Below are positions 15,865-24,162 of a DNA stretch of 50,314 nt, one piece after another (the first letter of the stretch is position 1; each line of letters starts with the position of its first letter). The stretch spans positions 1-50,314 of the forward strand of contig PWEK01000004.1 in the NCBI GenBank assembly GCA_003553445.1, given 5' to 3'. Origin of the DNA: Elusimicrobiota bacterium. Its GTDB lineage: Bacteria; CG03; SLGR01. The translations under genes were made by a program, and so were the position numbers. Under the pieces are notes generated by a model, which was not told the DNA's origin, did no database searches, and was given only the letters and a program-made list of their open reading frames with translations.

Positions 15865-17208
15865 CTAATCGTTAAATGACAGGCTGGCTATGCCATTTGT
15901 ATAAAAAATAACTTTTTCAATATCTCTCGATATTGAAGCTGAGGGCCTATCCGGAAATATTAATTCAAGGGTTCCCTCCCGGTGGAAAACAACTGAAGTG
16001 GATTCTTCTACGGAGCTTTGCGCAAGTATTGAACCGTCAGGGTTTACGGTAATGCTAAGATTTATTTCATCTTCTTTCTCAATTGGAAAACCTACTGTTT
16101 CTTTGTCGCTTTCCGGAAGGCTTATAAAATTTATGGCTCCTGTGTTGTCAGTTTCGATTATGCTGTAGGCTTCTGAGTCTTTTAGTTGTGCGGTAAAAAC
16201 CACAGCCCCGTCTTCTTCGATTATGAATCCGCAACCTTCAAATTCGTTTAAGGTGTAGGATACGGAATCTCCGGCCGGGGTGTGAAGATTTAATTTTTCA
16301 TCAGAATCTATCTCAATGTTATAAGTGCCCTCTTTTGAGGCAAGGTTTACATAATTTATGTTTCCATTATTGTCGGATATTATCTCCAGGTCCGCTCCTT
16401 CTTCAAAAACGATTGTGTTTTCTGATCCGCTCAGGTAAACCGTTTTTTCAGTTTCGCTAAGCGAAGCGAAAAGGTTTTCGTCTTTGTCATATAACAGGAG
16501 GGTGTCGTCATCTTCATCAATATTTCCAACTAAATCGGAATTTACTGTTAGGTTCATCCCAAGATGTTCAAAACTTATTTCTTCTTCAGGGGTTTCTTCA
16601 ACAGGTTCATCTTCAATCGGGTCATCGGTTGGTTCTTCGTCAACCGGCTCGTTATCTATGGGGTCTTCTTCAACCGGCTCTTCTTCAACTGGTTCTTCTT
16701 CCACAGGTTCATCTTCTGTGGGATCTTCTAAGGGTTCATCTTCAATCGGGTCCTCAGAAGGCTCTTCTTCGACCGGATCTTGCTCTATTGGATCTTCTTC
16801 CCCGGGAGTTTCTTCAGTGTCTGTAATATCAAGGAGAAAATTTCCCAGTCTTTCAGCTGAAGAGAGAATCATATTTCCCAGCCTGGAAAAGAAGCCGTTG
16901 AAGGTTTCATCAATAGAAAAAACCACCTCTTCCAGTCCTTCAAACAACCCGGAAAAAAAGCCTGAAACAACTGAGGCAGCTCTTCCCGTTTCCTTGTCCG
17001 CCTCTGTTTTTATTTCATCAGAAGTTTCTTCGGCATCGTTATCGATGTGCGGGGCCTGCCATGTTTCTCGGTATGATTCATCTATGTCCCTTATGCCCGG
17101 TCCATCGTAAGGGGTCATCCGCGCATCGCAAATCAGAGCGGTAAAGCATAATGCGGAAATAACCACTGCGGTTTTTACTAACTTTGTTTTAATTTTTTTT
17201 CTTTTCAT
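15865..17208 (-). CDS. Secreted acidic protein with Pro-Val/Ile-Glu-rich repeats
   Basis: This 447-residue protein has a signal peptide (residues 1-29) and a predicted helical region with amphipathic GFFSGLFEGLEEV and GFFSRLGNMILSS. An approximately 85-residue low-complexity stretch of short units of the type (D/E)EPVEEEP or DPIEDEP lies at about residues 133-215. The C-terminal half of about 230 residues is beta-rich (TVYLSGSENTIVFEEGADLEII, SISRDIEKVIFYTNG). The repeat is strongly acidic and proline-rich, suggesting an extended calcium-binding or wall-spanning spacer. No family is recognised. A clear AGGAGG precedes the start. Confidence 0.65.
   Translation of the reverse strand: MKRKKIKTKLVKTAVVISALCFTALICDARMTPYDGPGIRDIDESYRETWQAPHIDNDAEETSDEIKTEADKETGRAASVVSGFFSGLFEGLEEVVFSIDETFNGFFSRLGNMILSSAERLGNFLLDITDTEETPGEEDPIEQDPVEEEPSEDPIEDEPLEDPTEDEPVEEEPVEEEPVEEDPIDNEPVDEEPTDDPIEDEPVEETPEEEISFEHLGMNLTVNSDLVGNIDEDDDTLLLYDKDENLFASLSETEKTVYLSGSENTIVFEEGADLEIISDNNGNINYVNLASKEGTYNIEIDSDEKLNLHTPAGDSVSYTLNEFEGCGFIIEEDGAVVFTAQLKDSEAYSIIETDNTGAINFISLPESDKETVGFPIEKEDEINLSITVNPDGSILAQSSVEESTSVVFHREGTLELIFPDRPSASISRDIEKVIFYTNGIASLSFND
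16560..16812 (-). repeat. Low-complexity Pro/Glu/Asp coding repeats
   Basis: Short degenerate units encoding (D/E)-P-(V/I)-E-(E/D)-(E/D) repeat within the acidic secreted protein. They vary in length by three to nine bases, so replication slippage could change the spacer length. Confidence 0.75.
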
Positions 17209-17379
17209 TTTTCCTCCTGAATGTTAAATTTACTTCTTAATTATACTCTTGTTTTATAAAATATGTGTGAAATACAGCATTTTATTTGTGAAAAGTATAT
17301 AAAAAGTATAAATATTCCATGGGGGCTATATTTGCATTTTCGCTGCTGTATGTTCTATAATAGCCATGGAGATATTATA

Positions 17380-18219
17380 ATGAATGACATCCCGGAAAAA
17401 TTGAGAGTATTGGTTGTTTGTGTTTTATCGGAATCCCCCGAGACAGACATTATAAAAAAAGTTGAAAATGTAATTAAAAGAAGATACAAATCAGAAAGCA
17501 TTTCGGTTTCCAGTATAGAAAAACTCAGCTCCAAATTTTATTATCTGATGCCCCATTATGTTGTTTTAGATTCCAGAAATCAGGAGGCAGTTGAACGCTT
17601 GAGCGAGAATTATAAGTTTCTTGAACAGATAAAAGAAAGGCCTTTTATTTTGATTGATTATCCCGATAGCGACATTGACCTTATAAAGAAGATGGGCATA
17701 AAAAATTTAATTCATATACCCTATAATGCTACAACTGATGATATTAAAAGAATACTGGATAAGGCCTCGAAAGTTGTTGGGTTTGAAGCCTCGACCGGTA
17801 AAGTAGATAAAAGGATTGTACAGAAGAATATAAAGCTCTCAATTAAAATCGAGCAGTATGATACGGTGTATGAGGGAATAACCACCGGCCTTAACAAAAA
17901 CGGGCTTGGAGCAAGATTAAAAACAGGGGGAAAACCCTACAGGGAGTTGCTTGATCATGTCGGCTGCAGTTGCATGGTTGCCTTTAGTGACCCCGATATA
18001 TCATTTATGCCTGTTGAAGGTGAAATTCTGAGAGTGGAAGAGAGCTGGGACAATAACTATGATGCCTTTATGGCTGTTTCTTTCAAACAAAAACATTTTT
18101 ACTTTGATGCGCATGAATTAAAGATTTTAGACAGATTAATAACTAAGCAGGAAGATAAAAGCATAATAAAAAAGTTTGAAGATGATGGCTCTCAAGAAAA
18201 CAAAGAAGAGCCGGAATAA
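17380..18219 (+). CDS. Receiver-like plus PilZ-like domain protein
   Basis: The ATG at 17380 has a GGAG eight bases upstream; a longer frame from 17263 lacks support. Residues 1-125 look like a response-regulator-type alpha/beta domain (LRVLVVCVLSES ... HYVVLDSRN ... PFILIDYPDSD ... IKNLIHIPYNATTDDI), although the acidic pocket is incomplete. Residues 140-260 resemble a PilZ domain: KRIVQKNIKLSIKIE in place of RxxxR and GLNKNGLGARL in place of D/NxSxxG. Both cyclic-di-GMP motifs are altered, so binding is doubtful. It may link surface behaviour to signalling, as other c-di-GMP-type proteins are encoded at 38.8-47 kb. It is monocistronic by spacing. Confidence 0.6.
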   Translation: MNDIPEKLRVLVVCVLSESPETDIIKKVENVIKRRYKSESISVSSIEKLSSKFYYLMPHYVVLDSRNQEAVERLSENYKFLEQIKERPFILIDYPDSDIDLIKKMGIKNLIHIPYNATTDDIKRILDKASKVVGFEASTGKVDKRIVQKNIKLSIKIEQYDTVYEGITTGLNKNGLGARLKTGGKPYRELLDHVGCSCMVAFSDPDISFMPVEGEILRVEESWDNNYDAFMAVSFKQKHFYFDAHELKILDRLITKQEDKSIIKKFEDDGSQENKEEPE

Positions 18220-18316
18220 GCCTTTTATTGTTGACGTTCTTTCAGTTGCAAACTGCGGTAAATAATGCTCTGTATGGCGCTTTTTACTGAAATTTTTGTT
18301 TTCATTAATTCAGGGG

Positions 18317-18346
18317 TTGACAAAACAGCAGGTTATTTTCTTTAAT
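18317..18346 (+). promoter_or_regulatory. Promoter of the rex-hydrogenase operon
   Basis: TTGACA (18317-18322) is followed after 18 bases by TTTAAT (18341-18346). The predicted start near 18353 places the Rex operator directly downstream, where bound Rex would block elongation. Confidence 0.55.
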
Positions 18347-18359
18347 GAAGTTATAGATT

Positions 18360-18377
18360 TTGTGAATGTTTTCACGA
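18360..18377 (+). promoter_or_regulatory. Rex operator
   Basis: TTGTGAATGTTTTCACGA closely matches the Rex consensus TTGTGAA-N4-TTCACAA, with one mismatch in the last arm. It ends on the A of the rex ATG. Rex binds such sites when NADH is low and leaves when NADH rises. The same sequence could read as a CRP/FNR-like site, but the rex gene beside it favours Rex. Confidence 0.85.
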
Positions 18378-18994
18378 TGCTAAATACACATACAGTTGAG
18401 AGACTTGTAATTTATAACAGGGTTTTAAAAGGATTAGCTCAAAAGAGGAGTAAATGGGTGACTTCGAAAGAAATAGCCCGGAAGCTTTCAAAGACCCCGG
18501 CGCAGGTAAGGAGAGACCTCTCTATCCTGGGGCGTAAGGGTAAACCCGGAGTTGGTTACAACATAGAGGTGTTGATAAATGATCTTGACGGGGTTCTTGG
18601 GCGCAACAGAATCTGGAACGTTGCAATAATTGGAGCCGGAAATCTGGGAAAAGCTCTTTTTTCGTACCCTGGATTTAAAAGAGAGGGTTTTAAATTTAAG
18701 GCGATTTTTGACAACGCCCCGGATAAGGTGGGAAAAAAGTGGGATAGTTTAGTGATTAAGTCCTCCGGGGAAATTGAAAGAGCAGTTAAAAAAGGGGGTA
18801 TTGATATAGCTGTAATTACAGTTCCGAAAAATTCAGCTCAGGGCGTTGCTGAGGCCCTTGTGAAGGCAGGGATTAAGAATATTCTTAATTTTGCTCCTGT
18901 TATGCTGGATTTGCCTGAAGATGTAAGGGTGAGAAATACTGATCTTTCTCTTGAACTTGAAAACCTTTCGTGCTTTATATGCAACACGAAATAA
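18377..18994 (+). CDS. rex: Redox-sensing transcriptional repressor Rex
   Basis: With the ATG at 18377 the protein has 205 residues, the usual Rex size. Longer upstream starts would place the Rex operator inside the coding region. An N-terminal winged helix (THTVERLVIYNRVLKGL, ARKLSKTPAQVRRDLSILG, GKPGVGYNIEVL) precedes a Rossmann NAD(H)-binding domain with GAGNLG at residues 86-91. The C-terminal NTDLSLELENLSCF is the domain-swapped helix. Rex represses fermentation and hydrogenase genes when the NADH/NAD+ ratio is low. The gene heads and overlaps the hydrogenase operon, so H2 production is probably switched on by reducing conditions, with autoregulation. Confidence 0.93.
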   Translation: MLNTHTVERLVIYNRVLKGLAQKRSKWVTSKEIARKLSKTPAQVRRDLSILGRKGKPGVGYNIEVLINDLDGVLGRNRIWNVAIIGAGNLGKALFSYPGFKREGFKFKAIFDNAPDKVGKKWDSLVIKSSGEIERAVKKGGIDIAVITVPKNSAQGVAEALVKAGIKNILNFAPVMLDLPEDVRVRNTDLSLELENLSCFICNTK

Positions 18995-19995
18995 ATACAT
19001 TTAAATTTTTATCTCTGAAATTAAATCAAATTTTAAATACATGGAGTGTAGACAACCTTGTTTTTGTTCCTTCGGATAAGGGACTTTTAATTCGGTACAA
19101 TGAAGGAATGAAGATATACTGGGATGAGGTTCCCGTTTGGACGGGGGTTAAAGAGTTTGTTTTTCCCGGAAGAAATATGGTTCTGGGCAACGAAGATTTT
19201 CCAAAAGAAAAGCCCATTATACTTGTCGGTGTAAGAAATTGTGATTTAAGGGCCCTGATTAACGTTTATGATAATATTTTTCTTAAGGAAGAGCCTGCGG
19301 ATTTGAATTATAAAAAGCTCAGAGAGAGGCTTCTGCTGGTCACGGTAGACTGTAATAACCCTGCGGAAAGCTGTTTCTGTGTTTCAACGGGAGGCAGGCC
19401 CTATACGGAAAACGGTTCGGATGTAAATCTTTCTTTTGTTGAAGAATATGTGACAGCTGACGTTTTTACCGAAAAAGGGAAGGAATTGTTTTCCGATTTT
19501 GATTTGAAAAGGGCCTCTGAAAAAGAACTCCAAAAAAGAGAAGACAGACGAACTACTGTCACTTCTAAGATATCCAAAAATTATGAATTAAAATATGATA
19601 AGGATGACCTGGGGAAACTTGTGGAATCAAATAATGATGAGAATTACTGGATGGAAAAAAGTACTACATGCATGCAGTGCGGGGGGTGCAATTTCTGCTG
19701 CCCCACCTGCTACTGCAATGTGCTCAATGAGGTTTCCAGAAAGAAAACGATAAGGAAGGTTCTGCAGTGGGATTCGTGCCAGTTCCCGGGCTATGCCCGC
19801 GTTGCGGGAGGGGCAAACCCCCGGGTGAAATTATGGCAGAGGTTTAAAAACAGGTATTACTGTAAATTTACTCTTATGCCCGGTGAGTTTGGAATATGCG
19901 GTTGTACGGGATGCGGAAGGTGTATTCAGACGTGCCCGGGCGAGATTGATATCAGGGACACTCTCAGGGGACTTAAAGATGAAAAAACAGGATAA
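18979..19995 (+). CDS. 4Fe-4S dicluster electron-transfer protein (sulfhydrogenase beta / HydB-like)
   Basis: About 338 residues. The N-terminal half (residues 1-170) matches the HydB/AsrA family: LVFVPSDKGLLIRYNE, ILVGVRNCDLRAL, LLVTVDCNNPAESCFC. Two ferredoxin-type Cys clusters follow: CMQCGGCNFCCPTCYC and GCTGCGRCIQTCPGEIDI. In Pyrococcus sulfhydrogenase this subunit passes electrons between the FAD/NAD(P) gamma subunit and hydrogenase. The gene overlaps rex, and the gamma-like gene follows immediately. The ATG at 18979 is preferred over a GTG at 18970. Together the two form a likely NAD(P)H or ferredoxin input module for the membrane hydrogenase; the exact donor is inference. Confidence 0.85.
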   Translation: MQHEINTFKFLSLKLNQILNTWSVDNLVFVPSDKGLLIRYNEGMKIYWDEVPVWTGVKEFVFPGRNMVLGNEDFPKEKPIILVGVRNCDLRALINVYDNIFLKEEPADLNYKKLRERLLLVTVDCNNPAESCFCVSTGGRPYTENGSDVNLSFVEEYVTADVFTEKGKELFSDFDLKRASEKELQKREDRRTTVTSKISKNYELKYDKDDLGKLVESNNDENYWMEKSTTCMQCGGCNFCCPTCYCNVLNEVSRKKTIRKVLQWDSCQFPGYARVAGGANPRVKLWQRFKNRYYCKFTLMPGEFGICGCTGCGRCIQTCPGEIDIRDTLRGLKDEKTG

Positions 19996-20806
19996 AATAG
20001 CCAACCCCTATAAAATTATAAAAGCGAAGGTAGCGCAGGTTAGTGATGAAACGCCCAGCATCAAAACTTTCAGTCTTGAGCTGGAGGAGGAATTAGGTTT
20101 TTCGACGGGACAGTTCATCCAGCTTACGGTTCCGGGTATAGGCGAAGCGCCTTTTACTCCATCATCAAAATCCGGTGTATCGAAAAAAATGGATGTAACC
20201 GTTATGAATGTTGGGGTGGCGACCGGGGAGCTTCATAAAAAGAAAAAAGGAGCGCTTCTGGCAGTTAGAGGACCATACGGAAACGGTTTCCCGGTGGAAA
20301 AGCTCAGGGACAGAGAGCTTATAATTGTGGGAGGGGGTTGCGGTATAGCCCCGCTTAGGTCTTTGATACATGAAATTTTATCCGACCGCACCCGATACCC
20401 TAAGGTGACGCTGCTATACGGGTGCAGGTCTCCTCAGGATATTATATATAAGGAAAGTTATGATAATTGGCAGCAGCAGTTTGAACTGCATAGAACCGTG
20501 GATAAAGCCCATAGCGGATGGGATGAAAATGAGGGGGTGGTTACAGATTTGTTTGAAAGGATTGATGTGGATACTAAAACCTGCGCGGCGGTAGTGGTTG
20601 GTCCTCCCGTAATGATGAAATTTTCGGTTAAGGGACTTGAGGAAATGGGTATTTCTGGTGACAGAATATATGTGTCGCTGGAGAAGAATATGACCTGCGG
20701 GTTTGGGAAGTGCCGACATTGTATGGTGGGGCCTTATTACGTCTGCAAGGATGGCCCGGTTTTTGAGTACAGCCGGGTTAAGGGTGTCCCCGGGGTCTGG
20801 GACTGA
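19979..20806 (+). CDS. FAD/NAD(P)-binding electron-transfer subunit (sulfhydrogenase gamma / HydG-like)
   Basis: The ATG at 19979 gives 275 residues and overlaps the upstream gene by 17 bases. A ferredoxin-reductase fold is clear: an N-terminal FAD-binding barrel (KTFSLELEEELGFSTGQFIQLTVPG, LAVRGPYGNGFP), the NAD(P)-binding segment IIVGGGCGIAPLRSLIHE and the VVVGPPVMMKF motif. Near the C-terminus, CGFGKCRHCMVG plus a later Cys (YVCKDGPVF) are [2Fe-2S] ligands as in dihydroorotate dehydrogenase PyrK and HydG. It should exchange electrons with NAD(P)H and feed the HydB-like partner. It is cytoplasmic, at the membrane arm of the hydrogenase. Confidence 0.87.
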   Translation: MKKQDKIANPYKIIKAKVAQVSDETPSIKTFSLELEEELGFSTGQFIQLTVPGIGEAPFTPSSKSGVSKKMDVTVMNVGVATGELHKKKKGALLAVRGPYGNGFPVEKLRDRELIIVGGGCGIAPLRSLIHEILSDRTRYPKVTLLYGCRSPQDIIYKESYDNWQQQFELHRTVDKAHSGWDENEGVVTDLFERIDVDTKTCAAVVVGPPVMMKFSVKGLEEMGISGDRIYVSLEKNMTCGFGKCRHCMVGPYYVCKDGPVFEYSRVKGVPGVWD

Positions 20807-21216
20807 TGCTTGCGATAGATCTGGATAAGTGTTTTGGATGTTTAAAATGCCGCAGTGTGGAACCCGGTCTTTATGAGCTGATAGAAAGGGGGGTAAGGGC
20901 TGTTGTCTGCAGGCACTGCCAGAACCCTCCATGCGTGAATGCTTGTCCGGTGGAGGCCCTGGAGAAACTCCGGGATGGAGGAATGAAAAGAAAGAGGATG
21001 AAATGTGTTTCATGCAAACAGTGTTCAACAGCCTGTCCAGTGGGGGCTAACCCGGTGGAGGTTCTCTCTTATAAGACTTTTCCCGGATGGAAGGTGGATA
21101 TTAAAAGATGCAGAAGAATATGCCGCAGGGAAGCCGTAAAAGAAGTCGAGAAAACCCCTCAAGGCTATGAGCTGATTGATGGAGAGTATGCAGTAAAGGC
21201 GGGAGGTTGGAAATGA
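20806..21216 (+). CDS. Polyferredoxin-like 4Fe-4S electron carrier
   Basis: This 136-residue protein has ferredoxin clusters of the HycB/CooF type: CFGCLKC, CRHCQNPPCVNACP and CVSCKQCSTACP, plus a last RCRRIC. The first motif lacks its usual fourth Cys-Pro, so at least one cluster may borrow a ligand from elsewhere in the protein, as in HycB-like proteins. It lies between the flavin module and the membrane hydrogenase genes and probably relays electrons from one to the other. Its ATG is fused to the upstream stop (TGATG). Confidence 0.83.
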   Translation: MLAIDLDKCFGCLKCRSVEPGLYELIERGVRAVVCRHCQNPPCVNACPVEALEKLRDGGMKRKRMKCVSCKQCSTACPVGANPVEVLSYKTFPGWKVDIKRCRRICRREAVKEVEKTPQGYELIDGEYAVKAGGWK

Positions 21217-22118
21217 ACTTTTTTGAATTTTTTCTTTTTCCGGGCCTTATCTTTACAGTTTTCGCTTCATTTCTGGTCTCATGGATTGACAGGAAAATTA
21301 CAGCGCTGGTTCAGTGGAGGGTGGGCCCTCCTTTTTTTCAGCCTGTGTATGATTTTTTTAAGCTCATGAAAAAGGAGACCCTGGTACCGAAAGGAGCCAA
21401 TACGGTCCTTTTTCTTTTTGCTCCGCTTTTAAGCTTTTCGTCTCTACTGCTTGTCGCTATAGTTCTGGCAAAGACAAATTTGGAGGGGATCGGGTTTTCC
21501 GGTGACTTATTTGTGGTTGTTTATCTTCTTCTTCTTCCGCCGTTTTCCGTTATAACCGGAGCATCGGCTTCGGCAAATCCACTGGCTTCTCTGGGAGCCT
21601 CAAGGGAGATGAAAATGGTTCTTTCGTATGAGCTGCCCTTTATCCTGGCTTTAATTACAGTAATTATCAATACAGGCGGCAGCATCTGCCTGGGAGAAAT
21701 AATTGCCTATCAGCGCTCTTCGGGGGTCGTTATGGGTTCTTTTTCAGGTTTCATAGCTTTAATCGTTACGATTTTCTGTTTTCAGTCCAAGATGGCCCAG
21801 GTTCCTTTTGACCTCCCCGAGGCGGAACAGGAGATTATGGGTGGAGCTTTGATTGAATATTCCGGACCGCCCCTGGGGTTTTTCGCTCTTTCGAGATGGA
21901 TGATGATGGCGATTTTCCCTTTTTTGGCGGTTATTCTTTTTTGGGGAGGAATCAGCTCACCGGCAGGAATATTAAAGTATTTATTGATACTGGTTATTGT
22001 GATACTTATAAAAAATACTAATCCCAGGCTTCGTATAGGACAGATGCTCAGGTTTTTCTGGGGGCCTTTAACGGCTGCAGGTGCAATAGGCGTTATTCTG
22101 GCGGTTATAGGATTATGA
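21213..22118 (+). CDS. mbhM: Group 4 hydrogenase membrane subunit, NuoH-like
   Basis: This membrane protein of about 301 residues has eight or so helices and the NuoH/EchB/MbhM signature: SWIDRKITALVQWRVGPPFFQPVYDFFKLMKKE near the start, SREMKMVLSYELPFILAL, and FDLPEAEQEIMGGALIEYSG in the middle. It anchors the peripheral hydrogenase arm and forms the start of the ion path. The ATG at 21213 (after GGGAGG) overlaps the previous stop as ATGA and is preferred over a TTG at 21207. It is followed by the small subunit gene with a four-base overlap. Confidence 0.93.
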   Translation: MNFFEFFLFPGLIFTVFASFLVSWIDRKITALVQWRVGPPFFQPVYDFFKLMKKETLVPKGANTVLFLFAPLLSFSSLLLVAIVLAKTNLEGIGFSGDLFVVVYLLLLPPFSVITGASASANPLASLGASREMKMVLSYELPFILALITVIINTGGSICLGEIIAYQRSSGVVMGSFSGFIALIVTIFCFQSKMAQVPFDLPEAEQEIMGGALIEYSGPPLGFFALSRWMMMAIFPFLAVILFWGGISSPAGILKYLLILVIVILIKNTNPRLRIGQMLRFFWGPLTAAGAIGVILAVIGL

Positions 22119-22534
22119 GAAAGTCAATCTGGGTATATCATTTTGCGGCTTCACCATGCAATAACTGTGATATTGAAATTCTTGATCTTCTTACTCCCGG
22201 ATTTGATGTTGAACGCTTCGGGATAAAGCTTGTGGGTAGCATCAGGCATGCTGACTGTATGCTTTTAACCGGGGTAGTAAACAGTAAGGTGGCAGGGCGT
22301 CTGAAAAGGATTTATGCCCAGGCTCCGAAGCCATTTTTTGTTATGGCGGTGGGCACCTGCGCCCTTGATACCGGGATATTCAGGGGGTCTTACAATGTAG
22401 TGGGTCCTCCGGATAAATATCTTCCAGTAGATGTTTATGTTCCCGGGTGCCCCCCCTCTCCACAGGCAATGATTTCAGGGGCGGCAAGACTTATTGAAAA
22501 ATTGAAGGGCACAAAAAAAGGTAAAAAGAGTTAG
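22115..22534 (+). CDS. mbhJ: Group 4 [NiFe] hydrogenase small subunit, NuoB-like
   Basis: This 139-residue protein has the four cysteine ligands of the proximal [4Fe-4S] cluster: CNNCDIE near the N-terminus, GTCALDTGIF and VPGCPPSP. There is no Tat signal, as expected for cytoplasm-facing group 4 enzymes. It binds the cluster next to the Ni-Fe site of the large subunit encoded at 22960 and passes electrons to or from the ferredoxin-like subunits. Confidence 0.94.
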   Translation: MRKSIWVYHFAASPCNNCDIEILDLLTPGFDVERFGIKLVGSIRHADCMLLTGVVNSKVAGRLKRIYAQAPKPFFVMAVGTCALDTGIFRGSYNVVGPPDKYLPVDVYVPGCPPSPQAMISGAARLIEKLKGTKKGKKS

Positions 22535-22535
22535 G

Positions 22536-22967
22536 ATGAGAAAAGAAGATTTAGCCAAAAGTATAAAAAGTGAGTTTGGAAAAAAAACAGAGTCATTTTC
22601 ATCTCCTTCGAAAAAGAGGATATATCTGGAGATAAGGCCCGACTACCTAAGGACCGCGGTTAAGTACTTAAAAGAGCAGGGGCTTAGGTTTTCCACTGCC
22701 AGCGCCATAGACGAGAGGGATTATATGGAGGTGCTTTATCACTTTTCATATGATAAAGAAGGGGTTTTTGTCAGTTTACGCATAAAGCTTGAAAGAAAAA
22801 AGCCTGGAGCAGATACCATTGCCGATATTATTACCGGGGCTAAGTGGATAGAGAGGGAAATGCGCGAGCTTATGGGTATAAGGTTTGAAGGGAATGAAGA
22901 CATGAGAGAGTTTCTGTTATCAAAAGATTACAAAGGGAGGAAATACCCCTTGAGGAAAGATGGCTGA
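22536..22967 (+). CDS. mbhK: Group 4 hydrogenase subunit, NuoC-like (30 kDa family)
   Basis: This 143-residue protein matches the complex I 30-kDa fold: YLEIRPDYLRTAVKYLKEQGLRFSTASAIDERDYMEVLYHFSYDKEGVFVSLRIKL, then IADIITGAKWIEREMRELMGIRFEGN. It ends with the DYKGRKYPLRKD tail, the NuoC/MbhK hallmark. It is structural and lies between small and large subunits, as in Ech and Mbh hydrogenases. It overlaps the large-subunit gene by eight bases. Confidence 0.9.
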   Translation: MRKEDLAKSIKSEFGKKTESFSSPSKKRIYLEIRPDYLRTAVKYLKEQGLRFSTASAIDERDYMEVLYHFSYDKEGVFVSLRIKLERKKPGADTIADIITGAKWIEREMRELMGIRFEGNEDMREFLLSKDYKGRKYPLRKDG

Positions 22968-24162
22968 GGAAAAGAAAAGGCATATACCGATAGGACCCTA
23001 TCACCCTCTTCAGGAAGAACCTGAGTTCTTTAAACTCCGTGTTGAGGGAGAGAGGGTTGTGGGGCTGGATATAGAGATCGGCTATAATCACAGGGGAATA
23101 GAGAAGCTCTCTGAATCGAAACATTTCGAACAGGCGATATTTCTTGTTGAAAGGATATGCGGCATATGTTCAACCTCGCATCCTTTTGCTTATGTTAATG
23201 CGGTGGAAGAGCTGGCGGATATCAATCTGCCCGAGAGGGCTGCCTATATAAGAAGCGTGGTTGGGGAGGTTGAAAGAATACATTCTCATCTTCTCTGGCT
23301 GGGGCTGGCAGGTCATTTTATCGGTTATAATACCGTTTGGATGTGGAGCTGGAAATACCGGGAGCCGCTACTGGAGGCCTGTGAGAAAATATTCGGAAAC
23401 AGACAGCACTATGGGATGATGAAGATAGGTGGCGTCAGAAGGGATATCTCCCCGGAACAGGGAAGGTTTCTAAGTGAAAAACTGGAATATGTCAGAAAGA
23501 AAGTGGATATGCTTGATAAGGCGATTGAGGATGATCCGGTTATAGGCTCCAGGCTGAAAAATGCCGGGGTGCTTCCGAAGGAAAAGGCTGTTGAATATTG
23601 TGTGGTAGGCCCGACTGCAAGGGCATCCGGAGTGGATATCGATGTGAGAAGGGATGAGGCTTACGCCGCTTATGGTATGGTTGAATGGAAAGTCCCGCTC
23701 AGAAACGAGGGGGATGTTTATGCAAAGACAAAAATCAGGCTTGAGGAGATAAGGCAGTCAATCAATATCATCAAACAGTGTATTGATGCGCTTGGGAAAT
23801 CTGGCGGTGAAATAGAAGCGGATGTAAATGATATTCCCGACGGAGAAGGAATAGGAAGGCACGAAGCCCCAAGAGGGGAGGTCTTTCACTACGTCAGATC
23901 GCACGGAGGAACTGTGCCGTTCAGGCACAAGGTAAGAGCTCCTTCATATATGAACGTTTTTTCTAACAAGCATGCTGTAGTAGGAGGCACGGTAGCCGAT
24001 GCAGCCCTTACCCTGGCGGCCGTTGACCCCTGCTACTGCTGTACGGAAAGAATGCAGGCTGTGGATAAAGAAGGAAAAAGTGTGCTCACCTCCCGTGAGC
24101 TTATAAAGCTCTCCCAGGAAAAAACCTACGAACTCCGGCGGGAAAAAGGAGAGAGGGTTTAG
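22960..24162 (+). CDS. mbhL: Group 4 [NiFe] hydrogenase large (catalytic) subunit
   Basis: This 400-residue protein carries both Ni-Fe ligand motifs, RxCGxCxxxH as Arg65-Ile-Cys67-Gly-Ile-Cys70-x3-His74, and DPCxxC as Asp356-Pro-Cys358-Tyr-Cys-Cys361. It is therefore a true hydrogenase and not a complex I NuoD. A 36-residue tail follows Arg364 in CTER, where the maturation protease would cut; that protease is encoded at 30440. An unusual extra cysteine (Cys360) sits between the ligands. The enzyme reduces protons to H2, or the reverse, at the cytoplasmic face of the membrane. Confidence 0.95.
   Translation: MAEEKKRHIPIGPYHPLQEEPEFFKLRVEGERVVGLDIEIGYNHRGIEKLSESKHFEQAIFLVERICGICSTSHPFAYVNAVEELADINLPERAAYIRSVVGEVERIHSHLLWLGLAGHFIGYNTVWMWSWKYREPLLEACEKIFGNRQHYGMMKIGGVRRDISPEQGRFLSEKLEYVRKKVDMLDKAIEDDPVIGSRLKNAGVLPKEKAVEYCVVGPTARASGVDIDVRRDEAYAAYGMVEWKVPLRNEGDVYAKTKIRLEEIRQSINIIKQCIDALGKSGGEIEADVNDIPDGEGIGRHEAPRGEVFHYVRSHGGTVPFRHKVRAPSYMNVFSNKHAVVGGTVADAALTLAAVDPCYCCTERMQAVDKEGKSVLTSRELIKLSQEKTYELRREKGERV

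Noticed and set aside
16484-17110. Serine/glycine-rich 208-residue plus-strand frame
   Set aside because: It is the complement of the Pro/Glu/Asp repeats of the acidic secreted protein; low complexity keeps the frame open.
17263-17379. Longer start of the PilZ-like gene
   Set aside because: The extra 39 residues are not PilZ- or receiver-like, and the ATG at 17380 has a ribosome-binding site.
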